DNA from: Methylococcaceae bacterium
GTDB lineage: Bacteria; Pseudomonadota; Gammaproteobacteria; Methylococcales; Methylomonadaceae
Direction of reading: 5' to 3'
Assembly (NCBI GenBank): GCA_024636875.1
Contig: JAGXGJ010000051.1
Span: 1-38,431 of the forward strand
Length of the DNA stretch: 38,431 nucleotides
The notes beneath the pieces are model-generated. The model made no database searches. It was given only the letters and a program-made list of their open reading frames with translations, and was not told where the DNA came from. Shown one piece after another: positions 15,047 through 22,651 of the stretch (position 1 is the stretch's first letter; each line of letters starts with the position of its first letter). The position numbers and the translations under genes are program-made.

Positions 15047-18000
15047 ACCCCGAAACCATCACCGTCCTGGATCCCGCTTGTGGTTCGGGACATATCCTGG
15101 TGGAAGCCTATGAGGTGTTGAAGGCAATTTACCTGGAGCGTGGTTACCGGATGCGCGATATTCCGCGCCTGATTCTGGAAAAGAATCTTTATGGCCTGGA
15201 CATCGACGAACGCGCCGCGCAATTGGCAGGTTTTGCGTTATTGATGAAAGCTCGTGCCGATGATAGGCGGTTGCTGGATAATCCGCCCAAGCTCAACGTG
15301 CTGGCTTTGCAGGAAAGTCCTAAAGCAGTTGAGGGACAAGGGTTTAGGGGCGAGGGGTTAGGCACGAGTGATTTTGACGCATTGTTGCCATTTCTAAGCC
15401 CTCGTCCCTCGTCCCTCGTCCCTAATCCCTATAACCTCATCCCTATCTTGCTGGACACCTTTGCACATGCTAAAACCTTCGGCTCACTGATTCAAATTCC
15501 ATCCGATTTGAATGCGCAACTGCCAGCGATGGACGCCGGTTTGCAGTTGGCCATTCAGAGTGGCGACCTGCTTGCTCAAGAAGCGGCATTAAATCTGTTG
15601 CCTTTGGTGCGGCAGGCGCGGATTTTGGGGATGCAGTTTGATGCAGTAGTGGCGAATCCGCCATATATGGGCGGCAAGGGGATGAATCCGGCGTTGAAGG
15701 ATTATGCTAAACGTGAGTTTCCTGATAGTAAATCTGATTTGTTTGCCATGTTTATAGAGCGCGGATTTGAGTGGTGCAAATCGTCTGGCTTTAACAGCAT
15801 GGTGACTATGCAGAGCTGGATGTTTTTGTCGTCGTTTGAGGCGATGCGAGAAAAATTATTGAAAGAACGAACGCTATCGTGCATGGTTCACATGGGAAAT
15901 GGCGTGATGGGCATTGCTTTTGGAACTGCCGCGACAATTTTTATTAATAAGCATATAAATGACTACGCGGGAAATTTTTCATATTGCGATAATAGCGATT
16001 TAAATGTGCAAAATATACCTTCGCATTTCCCTGTTCAAAATGAACGATTAAAAATTGCTAAGCCAGATGACTTCAAAAATATTCCAGGTAGTCCAGTTGC
16101 ATACTGGATTTCTCAAAACATAAGGGAAACTTTCAAGTTTGGAAAAATTTCGAAGTATGCTGAGCCGGCGGGGCGGTGCAAAACCACACAAGATGATCTC
16201 TATGTGAGGAATGTGTGGGAAGTAAATTCTAAAATGGTTAATGACAAATGGAAGTTTTTATTTAAGGGTGGTAAATCGGTTAAGTATTATGGCAATAAAG
16301 ATTACGTTATAGACTGGTCGCCAGAAGCAAGGTTTTTTTATAGTAGAACTGGAGGCTTGCCTCATGAAAGATATTGGGGAAAAGAAGGTTTAACTTGGAC
16401 TTTTGCAACATCTAGTGAGACTCTCGCTTTCAGATTTAAAGATCAATCCTCTCAATATAGTACGGTCTCCCCAACAATAGTATTTACCGATTCATCAAAA
16501 TTATTTGTGTCGTTATGTCTTTTGAATAGTATTGTTGCAGATAAGCTACTCAAGATACTTAACCCTACGCTTGGACTTAACATTGGAGATGTTTTAAACA
16601 TTCCAATTGACAATATCAGCCAAGACGATTTCAAACTTCTTGAAAAGAATGGAACTGAATTAACTGATATAGCCAAACTTAACTGGGATTCTTATGAAAC
16701 TTCGTGGAGCTTTTTAACAAACCCACTTATCAGCACTCAGCAAAAAACATTAAAAGCTTGTTATTTGCAATGGCAAACGCTAAATAGCCAATCCTTCGCA
16801 AAAATGCAAAGTATTGAAGAAGCAAATAATCGCCTCTTCATTAAAGCCTACGGCCTGCAAGTCGAACTCTCACCCGAAGTTCCCGAAGAGCAAATCACCC
16901 TCGCCCGCGCCGACCGTGAAAAAGACAGCCAACGGCTTATTTCCTATGCCATCGGCTGCATGATGGGGCGTTACCGGCTGGATAAGCCGGGGTTAATTTA
17001 TGCACATGCGGGGAATGTTGATTTCAACAAAATTTATAACGGAGGGAATAGGGATGAGGGACGAGGGGCGAGTGAAATGTTACCAAGACCTGATTGTTTG
17101 GCAGAAAGCAATGGAGTTGGTCGAGCTAGTGTATCGAATGACCAAAGTATTTCCGAACGAGGAACGCTATGGATTAAGCAGCCAGATTCAACGGGCGGCG
17201 GTGTCGATACCCTCGAATATCGCGGAGGGACATGCGAGACAGAGCCGTGCAGAATACCGGAATTTTCTATCCATCGCACAGGGTTCGAGAGCGGAAGTGG
17301 AGACTCAAACGCTGATAGCAGTACGTTTAGGTTATGTAACAGCAGCCCAGACCAAGGAAATAATGTCCTTGCTAGAAGAACTATCGAAAATGCTCAATGC
17401 ACTGAGAACCAAACTAACCTCTCATCCCTAAACCCTAATCCCTTCCTTCCTGACGCCGACGGCATTGTGCCGGTTACCGATGAACTCTGGTTTGAAGACG
17501 ACGCCGCCAACCGTATCGATGAGTTTTTGCAGGCGGCTTTTTTAGGGGTGAGGGATGAGGGGTTAGTGGCTAGGGAACAGGGTTTAGAGGGCAATGAAAC
17601 ATTGGCTACCCCCTCGCCCCTAACCCCTAATCCCTCTAACCTACAATGGCTGGCAGAAAGCCTAGGTCAAAAAGGCAATGAAACCCCACAGGAGACCATT
17701 CGCCGCTATATTGCCGGCAGCTTTTTCAAAGATCACCTGCAAACCTACAAAAAACGCCCGATTTATTGGTTGTTCTCCAGCGGTAAACAAGGTGCATTTC
17801 AGGCCTTGGTTTACTTGCACCGTTACAATGAAAGCACACTCGCCAGAATGCGCGCCGAATATGTCGTGCCTCTCACCGGCAAAATCCAGTCCCGCATCGA
17901 GATGCTGGAAAAAGATGCCGCTGCCGCCTCATCCAACGCAGCCCGCAGCAAGTTGAACAAGGACATCGAAAAGCTCAAGAAAAAACACGTCGAACTCCTC

Positions 18001-18141
18001 GCCTACGACGAAAAACTCCGCCATTACGCCGACCTACGCATCCAGCTCGACCTGGATGACGGCGTAAAAGTAAACTACGGCAAGTTTGGCGATTTACTGG
18101 CGGAAGTGAAGGCGGTGACCGGAGGTACAGGCAATGATTGA
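15040..18141 (+). CDS. pglX: PglX (BrxX), C-terminal catalytic piece of split BREX methyltransferase
   Basis: A 1033-residue piece with all the catalytic motifs of the N6-adenine methyltransferase: SAM motif TVLDPACGSGHILVEAYE at residues 8-25 and NPPYMGGKGM at about 206. The specificity region follows, then the conserved C-terminus TYKKRPIYWLFSSGKQGAFQ and LDDGVKVNYGKFGDLLAEV. PglX normally is one chain of about 1200 residues; here pieces of 314 and 1033 exceed that because three in-frame insertions lie at about residues 98-132, 667-801 and 834-868. The middle one contains a complete gene in another frame. The ATG at 15040 lies 7 bases upstream of the toxin stop and is the first Met before motif I. 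Whether the two pieces form an active enzyme is unknown. Confidence 0.9.
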   Translation: MLNPETITVLDPACGSGHILVEAYEVLKAIYLERGYRMRDIPRLILEKNLYGLDIDERAAQLAGFALLMKARADDRRLLDNPPKLNVLALQESPKAVEGQGFRGEGLGTSDFDALLPFLSPRPSSLVPNPYNLIPILLDTFAHAKTFGSLIQIPSDLNAQLPAMDAGLQLAIQSGDLLAQEAALNLLPLVRQARILGMQFDAVVANPPYMGGKGMNPALKDYAKREFPDSKSDLFAMFIERGFEWCKSSGFNSMVTMQSWMFLSSFEAMREKLLKERTLSCMVHMGNGVMGIAFGTAATIFINKHINDYAGNFSYCDNSDLNVQNIPSHFPVQNERLKIAKPDDFKNIPGSPVAYWISQNIRETFKFGKISKYAEPAGRCKTTQDDLYVRNVWEVNSKMVNDKWKFLFKGGKSVKYYGNKDYVIDWSPEARFFYSRTGGLPHERYWGKEGLTWTFATSSETLAFRFKDQSSQYSTVSPTIVFTDSSKLFVSLCLLNSIVADKLLKILNPTLGLNIGDVLNIPIDNISQDDFKLLEKNGTELTDIAKLNWDSYETSWSFLTNPLISTQQKTLKACYLQWQTLNSQSFAKMQSIEEANNRLFIKAYGLQVELSPEVPEEQITLARADREKDSQRLISYAIGCMMGRYRLDKPGLIYAHAGNVDFNKIYNGGNRDEGRGASEMLPRPDCLAESNGVGRASVSNDQSISERGTLWIKQPDSTGGGVDTLEYRGGTCETEPCRIPEFSIHRTGFESGSGDSNADSSTFRLCNSSPDQGNNVLARRTIENAQCTENQTNLSSLNPNPFLPDADGIVPVTDELWFEDDAANRIDEFLQAAFLGVRDEGLVAREQGLEGNETLATPSPLTPNPSNLQWLAESLGQKGNETPQETIRRYIAGSFFKDHLQTYKKRPIYWLFSSGKQGAFQALVYLHRYNESTLARMRAEYVVPLTGKIQSRIEMLEKDAAAASSNAARSKLNKDIEKLKKKHVELLAYDEKLRHYADLRIQLDLDDGVKVNYGKFGDLLAEVKAVTGGTGND
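15331..15436 (+). repeat. G-rich/C-rich arm pair A, in frame in pglX
   Basis: A purine-rich left arm (15331-15362, GAGGGACAAGGGTTTAGGGG...) and a pyrimidine-rich right arm (about 15397-15436, ending CCCTAATCCCTATAACC) bracket about 34 bases (TSDFDALLPF) that may be original pglX. The arms are near reverse complements of each other and share units such as GAGGGAC and TAGGG. The pglX frame stays open. The right end is nearly the same as in arm pair C (CCTAATCCCTCTAACC). Confidence 0.7.
17041..17442 (+). mobile_element. Arm-bounded element carrying a four-helix-bundle gene, inserted in pglX
   Basis: The element is bounded by GGAGGGAATAGGGATGAGGG at the left and CTCATCCCTAAACCCTAATC at the right, which are approximate inverted repeats. 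Between them is a complete gene (17054-17431) in the +1 frame of pglX. Comparison with normal PglX places the insertion between the residues NKIYN and FLPDADGIVPV, about 134 codons, a multiple of three, so pglX remains open throughout. Start and stop codons of the inner gene lie inside the arms. There is no known transposase; mobility is inferred from the two related arm pairs in the same gene. Confidence 0.65.
17054..17431 (+). CDS. Four-helix bundle protein (S23/IVP family) nested in pglX
   Basis: A 125-residue member of the four-helix-bundle family (PF05635/TIGR02436), first known from intervening sequences in 23S rRNA genes and related to the Avd protein of diversity-generating retroelements. 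The pattern is complete: VKCYQDLIVWQKAMELVELVY, RYGLSSQIQRAAVSIPSNIAEG, RNFLSIAQGSRAEVETQTLIA, LGYVTAAQTKEIMSLLEELSKML. The family is usually 115-125 residues. The track start at 17000 is in pglX; better starts are ATG 17054 (in the G-rich arm) or GTG 17072 (VKCYQDL). It is coded in the +1 frame within pglX on the same strand. Its role is unknown. Confidence 0.85.
   Translation: MRDEGRVKCYQDLIVWQKAMELVELVYRMTKVFPNEERYGLSSQIQRAAVSIPSNIAEGHARQSRAEYRNFLSIAQGSRAEVETQTLIAVRLGYVTAAQTKEIMSLLEELSKMLNALRTKLTSHP
17541..17642 (+). repeat. G-rich/C-rich arm pair C, in frame in pglX
   Basis: The left arm TTTAGGGGTGAGGGATGAGG... (17541-17588) and right arm ...CCCTAATCCCTCTAACC (17609-17642) surround a short core encoding NETLA. 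They are imperfect inverted repeats and resemble the arms of the elements at 15331 and 17041. PglX continues in frame on both sides (FLQAAF before, LQWLAESLGQ after), as in uninterrupted homologues. Confidence 0.7.
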
Positions 18142-19297
18142 AAAAATCCAAATCAAAAACTTTAAGTCGTTAGGCGATGAAGTTAGTTTGCCAATGGCAA
18201 AATTCAATTGCCTAATCGGCATGAATGGTTCTGGCAAAAGCACAGTGCTACAAGCACTTGATTTCATTTCTCAGATTATGATCGGTCACGTTCAAGAATG
18301 GCTGGATAGCCGCAGCTGGACCATCCATGATCTGAGCAGCAAGTTGCGTAAAGAGAGATATATTCTCCTTGCTGTACACTTTAAAACCTCAGACGGGCAA
18401 AAACTGATGTGGCATGGGTTTTTTAATAGGAATGAATTGCGATGCACCGGCGAGTTAGTCAAACTGAATGGAGATAAAATTTTTGAATCGGACGGGCGGC
18501 ATTTCCGACTCGAAGCGCAGCCCTGGCAAGGAATTGCCTTTAATTATCAAGGCTCTTTACTTTCTGTGTTGAAGGACTCCGAATTGTCTGTACCGGTACT
18601 GGAATTCCGTGATGCAATGCGGCGCATACGCTCGCTGGAGCTGCTTTCACCGCAACTAATGCGTAAAAGCGCACGTATTAACGATGTGGATATCGGCGCA
18701 GGTGGGGAAAAATTGGCTGGTTACTTGCACGGTATCAAAGGGGAGACCAGAAAAAAATTGGTCGAGTTGTTGAAAGCTTTTTATCCCAAACTCGAAGATT
18801 TCAAGGTGACAAATCAGCGTGCCGGTTGGAAAAAGTTATCGGTAATCGAACAATATGAAGGGCATCGCTTGGAAACGGAAGCCACACATCTCAGCGATGG
18901 CTTATTGCGGATTCTTGCCGTCCTTGCGCAATCGGGTTCTGATCGTTCATTGATCTTGCTCGATGAAATCGAGAATGGTATTAATCAGGAAATCATCGAA
19001 AAACTGGTTGATACCTTGGTAACCAGTCCGCAACAGATACTGGTCACCACCCATAGTCCATTGATTCTGAATTTTCTTGATGACGAAGTGGCACGCGAGG
19101 CGGTTCAGTTCATCTACAAGACACCGCAGGGTGAATCGCGCATACGGCCTTTCTTTGAGATTCCTCGCATCGGCGAGAAGCTGAGTTATATGGGTCCGGG
19201 TGATGCCTTTGTGGATACCAATCTGGAAGCTTTGACAGAAGAATGTATCGAATTGGATCGTTCCGACAAAAGCCCCCGTTTGGAAGAAATTGAATGA
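18134..19297 (+). CDS. AAA/ABC-like ATPase (RecF/OLD-like), BREX-nested
   Basis: A 387-residue ATPase of the AAA_21/OLD-like group. Walker A GMNGSGKST is at residues 29-37, directly after IKNFKSLGDEVSLPMAKFNCLI. The signature-like THLSDGLLRILAVL is near 250-262, Walker B LILLDEIENGIN near 272, and the switch His ILVTTHSPLILNFL near 303. Such ATPases sense phage components and activate a partner nuclease in systems such as PARIS, Gabija and Abi/OLD pairs. It overlaps pglX by 8 bases and the next gene by 4 (ATGA), so it is part of the BREX transcript. It is not a core BREX gene. The defence role is inferred from context. Confidence 0.8.
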   Translation: MIEKIQIKNFKSLGDEVSLPMAKFNCLIGMNGSGKSTVLQALDFISQIMIGHVQEWLDSRSWTIHDLSSKLRKERYILLAVHFKTSDGQKLMWHGFFNRNELRCTGELVKLNGDKIFESDGRHFRLEAQPWQGIAFNYQGSLLSVLKDSELSVPVLEFRDAMRRIRSLELLSPQLMRKSARINDVDIGAGGEKLAGYLHGIKGETRKKLVELLKAFYPKLEDFKVTNQRAGWKKLSVIEQYEGHRLETEATHLSDGLLRILAVLAQSGSDRSLILLDEIENGINQEIIEKLVDTLVTSPQQILVTTHSPLILNFLDDEVAREAVQFIYKTPQGESRIRPFFEIPRIGEKLSYMGPGDAFVDTNLEALTEECIELDRSDKSPRLEEIE

Positions 19298-20028
19298 TAT
19301 TGGTGTTAAGTGGAGAAGGTCCAACTGATTTAGGCTCTTGCACCAATTCTCTCGGACAATGTTGCGGCGATGACTTAGCCATCGGGCCTTTAACCGTATT
19401 GATTGACCAAATAATCACCCGATTGCAAGGGCGCTCAGTGTTGGCAAATCGGGATCGGCTTTATTACGTAAGCGAATCAAAACTTCGGGAGCGTGCTAAA
19501 GCACTCCCAGGTCGGCTAAAACCAGCTCGAAGCAAAAAGAGAGAGGCTGAAACAGGCTATTTCTTTGGCAATGCTGTAGCCCTTGGTGTAATTGCAAAAG
19601 AACTTGAGACCGAAACCGGACAAAACGCAATCGCTGTTCTGCACCGTGACTGCGACTCTACACGTTCCGGCCAAGCTGGGATGTGGAAAATTAAACATAA
19701 CTCTATGCTTGATGGATTTAAGTTTACCCGATTTTCACAGGGTGTGCCGATGCTACCCAAGCCAACCTCGGAGGTTTGGTGGCTTTGCGCTGCACAGCAA
19801 CAATCCTATCAGCATTGTTCACAGCTCGAAGATTTGCCCGGCAATCAGGCTTCTCTAAATCATCCAAAGAAAAAACTGGAACAAGTATTTGGCGGACACA
19901 AAACCGCAGCCGAACTTTGCGAATGGCTTGATGAAAATCCTTTTGATTTTGACCGTGCCGAATCAATGCCGAGTTTTAAAGCATTCGAGGTTGAGCTCGA
20001 ACGTGTGGTTAACGAGTTGATACATTAA
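19294..20028 (+). CDS. Toprim/DUF4276-like partner protein of the ATPase
   Basis: A 244-residue protein without a family name I can fix. The start MILVLSGEGPTDLG has the Glu of a Toprim-type active site, IAVLHRDCDSTR supplies the D-x-D motif, and PKPTSEVWWLCAAQ resembles the third acidic segment (E.W.L) of DUF4276/RloB-like proteins. Toprim proteins paired with AAA ATPases are the nuclease effectors of several anti-phage systems, so an effector role is plausible. Start and ATPase stop overlap by ATGA. After the stop, pglZ begins within 12 bases. Family assignment is by motif only. Confidence 0.6.
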   Translation: MILVLSGEGPTDLGSCTNSLGQCCGDDLAIGPLTVLIDQIITRLQGRSVLANRDRLYYVSESKLRERAKALPGRLKPARSKKREAETGYFFGNAVALGVIAKELETETGQNAIAVLHRDCDSTRSGQAGMWKIKHNSMLDGFKFTRFSQGVPMLPKPTSEVWWLCAAQQQSYQHCSQLEDLPGNQASLNHPKKKLEQVFGGHKTAAELCEWLDENPFDFDRAESMPSFKAFEVELERVVNELIH

Positions 20029-20039
20029 GGAACCCTATT

Positions 20040-22646
20040 TTGAGCCTACAACGCATCACCGATTCCCTGGCTGTCTTGTTTGCCTCGCATCCTATTGTGT
20101 TTTGGCATGATTCGGAAGGTGAATTTTCAGCAACGCTGGATAATCTTGCCCTGGATAATATCAATCTTGTCCGTTTGCAGGAGACACCGGCGCTACAAAT
20201 CAAAATGGCTATTGAACGCCAGCCTGAGCAGCGTTGGCTGTTTTATAGCACTCAGCCGGAACCGGACCCTGATAAAGATTGGTTATTGGATATTCGCTTA
20301 CGCAGTAAATCCTTTAAAGCCGATTCGACCTCAATCTTGCTGGATGATTTAGGTCTGGTTTCGCAAACTTTACGCGGGCATTTAAAAGAGCGAGCCAAGT
20401 TCCTACGCGCTAAAGAACGGGTTGAACGCTTAAGGCGTCTGGTGGCCGCCAGCGATAATGCAGACGACCTTGACCGGAAAATGTTGGCGGTTTTAACCCG
20501 TGCCGACCAGCCTGAATTGTTCTCTATTCTGCAACGCTTGTTTGCAACCTTGGTTGTTGATGGCGAAGTTAATCTCAATGCTCAGCCGAAAATCTGGCAG
20601 GACATCATCGCTAACGATCTGGAGGATGCCTTTTGGCTATTGGCAAAAACACAGCTAGGTTATGCCGAGACTGAACCGGGTTTGCGTGATTTATTGTTCC
20701 GTATTCTGGTGACTGATTTTTCTCGTTCATTCATGGATGAGCCCGCTGAAGCATTGAAGCATTTTATACTGCCTGAACGTAACCTCACCGCTAATGCTTC
20801 GGTGTTTGCTTCGCGATGGCGATCTGATTTAGCGCACTTTACCAGTTACAATCTGATTACAGCGGTGGTTGGACGTGACTTAGGGTTGGCTCATTTATTA
20901 GGTGGACTCTCGGCTGAGGACTTATCCGAGGTGATGACGTTTGAAGAAGTTGAACGCCGTATCATCAGTGATTTGAAGGATAGGGTTCTAGGTGCTGCGG
21001 GAGCCGCGATGGATTCTGTACTGACGCTGATTGCGCTGCGCAGGGATGGGCATTGGGCTAATCAAATTCTGGCTAATGCCAATGATGTGAACCGTGCTTT
21101 GGCTGCCAGTTATGATGCGTTGAAAGCCGCGACACATTTTTTAACCTTAAAGGATCAGCACAGGGAAGGTTTTAGTTTTGCTTCAAGTGCGGCGGGGTTT
21201 TCTACTTATCAAACAGAGTTATATCGATTTGATCAACTCTATCGACACTTTAACCGCGCTACCGAATTTGTCGAGCCTATGGGTTGGGCGGTTTTGCATG
21301 AATTAAAGCAACGTATTGAAGCGGCTTATTCAGGCTGGTTTATCCCCCAGTTAAGTTCGGCTTGGGGTAAGATTCTGGAAGGTGAGGCTGGATTGCTGTC
21401 ATCCTGGCGGATACCCGGCGTCATAAATCAGCAGAACTTTTTTGATAAGGTTGTATTGCCTTTGTCTGACGGTGGCACTAAACGGGTATTTGTCATCATT
21501 TCCGATGCGTTTCGTTTCGAGGTGGCAGAGGAGCTGGTTCAGATTATCAATAGTAAGAGCCGGTTTAAAGCGGTACTTTCCAGTCTATTAGGGGTATTGC
21601 CCAGTTATACCGGTTTGGGCATGGCATCACTGTTACCACATCAAACCTTGGCGTATAAAATTAACAGCAGTCTGGAACTGATGGCCGATGGCAAGCCGGT
21701 ATCGACCATGGAACAACGCAGCGCTTATTTAGCGGCGTATTCCGGGGCTGCCATTAAAGCCGAAGATTTGTTGGCAATGGGTAAAGATAAAGGCAGGGAA
21801 TTCGTTCGTGAACGCCGGTTGATTTATATTTACCATGACCGTATTGATTTGATTGGCGATAAACAGTCTTCCGAGACCAAGACTTTTGAGGCCGCCGCCG
21901 ATACTGTCATTGAGCTTGCCCAATTGGCCGGTTTTATCGTCAATAGTCTGAATGGCTATAATGTCCTGGTAACTGCCGATCATGGTTTTATGTACCAGGA
22001 ATCGGCGTTGGAAGAAGCCGATAAATCAACACTTTCTGAAAAACCGGAAGGGACGTTAGTGGCGAAAAAACGTTATTTATTGGGGCAAGGTATCGGTTGC
22101 AATGCTAAAGCCTGGTCTGGAAACACCGCATTGACGGCTGGGACTGAACCAGAAGGCAGTCTCGATTTCTGGATACCTAAAGGCGCAAACCGGTTTCATT
22201 TTAGCGGTGGCGCACGATTTGTTCATGGTAGTGCCATGCCTCAGGAAATAGTGGTTCCGGTGATTGCAATCCGTTCAACAGAATCGGCGTTAGCCAAAAC
22301 CAAGGTAGTTAGTATCAGTTTGCTGGGGGCATCCAACAAGGTGGTTACCAATACTCAACGTTTTGAGTTTATCCAGAATGAAGCCGTTTCCGAGCGTGTA
22401 TTACCTCGCGCATTAGTGATCTCTTTGCGTGATGGTGACCAGCCTATCAGTAATGAACAGACCGTCACCTTCGATAGCAGCTCGCAACTGCTTGATGAAC
22501 GCAAACGTTCGTTGTTGCTAACGGTGTTGTCGGGTTCTTATGACCGTAACAAAGACTATTATCTGGTTGCCCGTGATGCAGCAACCAAGGTAGAAGTGCT
22601 GCGTGCGCCAGTGAAAGTTGATCTGGCCTTCAGTAACGATTTTTAG
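20040..22646 (+). CDS. pglZ: BREX protein PglZ (alkaline phosphatase superfamily)
   Basis: An 868-residue PglZ, a core BREX protein with an alkaline-phosphatase-like fold that acts with BrxC and PglX. The metal-site strand is FVIISDAFRFEVAEELVQ at about residue 482 and the second is NVLVTADHGFMYQ at about 640, followed by RFHFSGGARFVHGSAMPQEIVVPVIAI with metal-binding His residues. Length matches type 1 PglZ (about 830-880). The start is TTG, eight bases after AAGGA; no in-frame ATG near would keep the conserved N-terminus. No disruption is seen. Confidence 0.93.
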   Translation: MSLQRITDSLAVLFASHPIVFWHDSEGEFSATLDNLALDNINLVRLQETPALQIKMAIERQPEQRWLFYSTQPEPDPDKDWLLDIRLRSKSFKADSTSILLDDLGLVSQTLRGHLKERAKFLRAKERVERLRRLVAASDNADDLDRKMLAVLTRADQPELFSILQRLFATLVVDGEVNLNAQPKIWQDIIANDLEDAFWLLAKTQLGYAETEPGLRDLLFRILVTDFSRSFMDEPAEALKHFILPERNLTANASVFASRWRSDLAHFTSYNLITAVVGRDLGLAHLLGGLSAEDLSEVMTFEEVERRIISDLKDRVLGAAGAAMDSVLTLIALRRDGHWANQILANANDVNRALAASYDALKAATHFLTLKDQHREGFSFASSAAGFSTYQTELYRFDQLYRHFNRATEFVEPMGWAVLHELKQRIEAAYSGWFIPQLSSAWGKILEGEAGLLSSWRIPGVINQQNFFDKVVLPLSDGGTKRVFVIISDAFRFEVAEELVQIINSKSRFKAVLSSLLGVLPSYTGLGMASLLPHQTLAYKINSSLELMADGKPVSTMEQRSAYLAAYSGAAIKAEDLLAMGKDKGREFVRERRLIYIYHDRIDLIGDKQSSETKTFEAAADTVIELAQLAGFIVNSLNGYNVLVTADHGFMYQESALEEADKSTLSEKPEGTLVAKKRYLLGQGIGCNAKAWSGNTALTAGTEPEGSLDFWIPKGANRFHFSGGARFVHGSAMPQEIVVPVIAIRSTESALAKTKVVSISLLGASNKVVTNTQRFEFIQNEAVSERVLPRALVISLRDGDQPISNEQTVTFDSSSQLLDERKRSLLLTVLSGSYDRNKDYYLVARDAATKVEVLRAPVKVDLAFSNDF

Positions 22647-22651
22647 GATGG

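Noticed and set aside
15040-18141. G-rich and C-rich arms in pglX as a CRISPR-like or phase-variable tandem repeat
   Set aside because: The units are irregular, lack spacers of constant length, and are arranged as inverted pairs, so an insertion element fits better.
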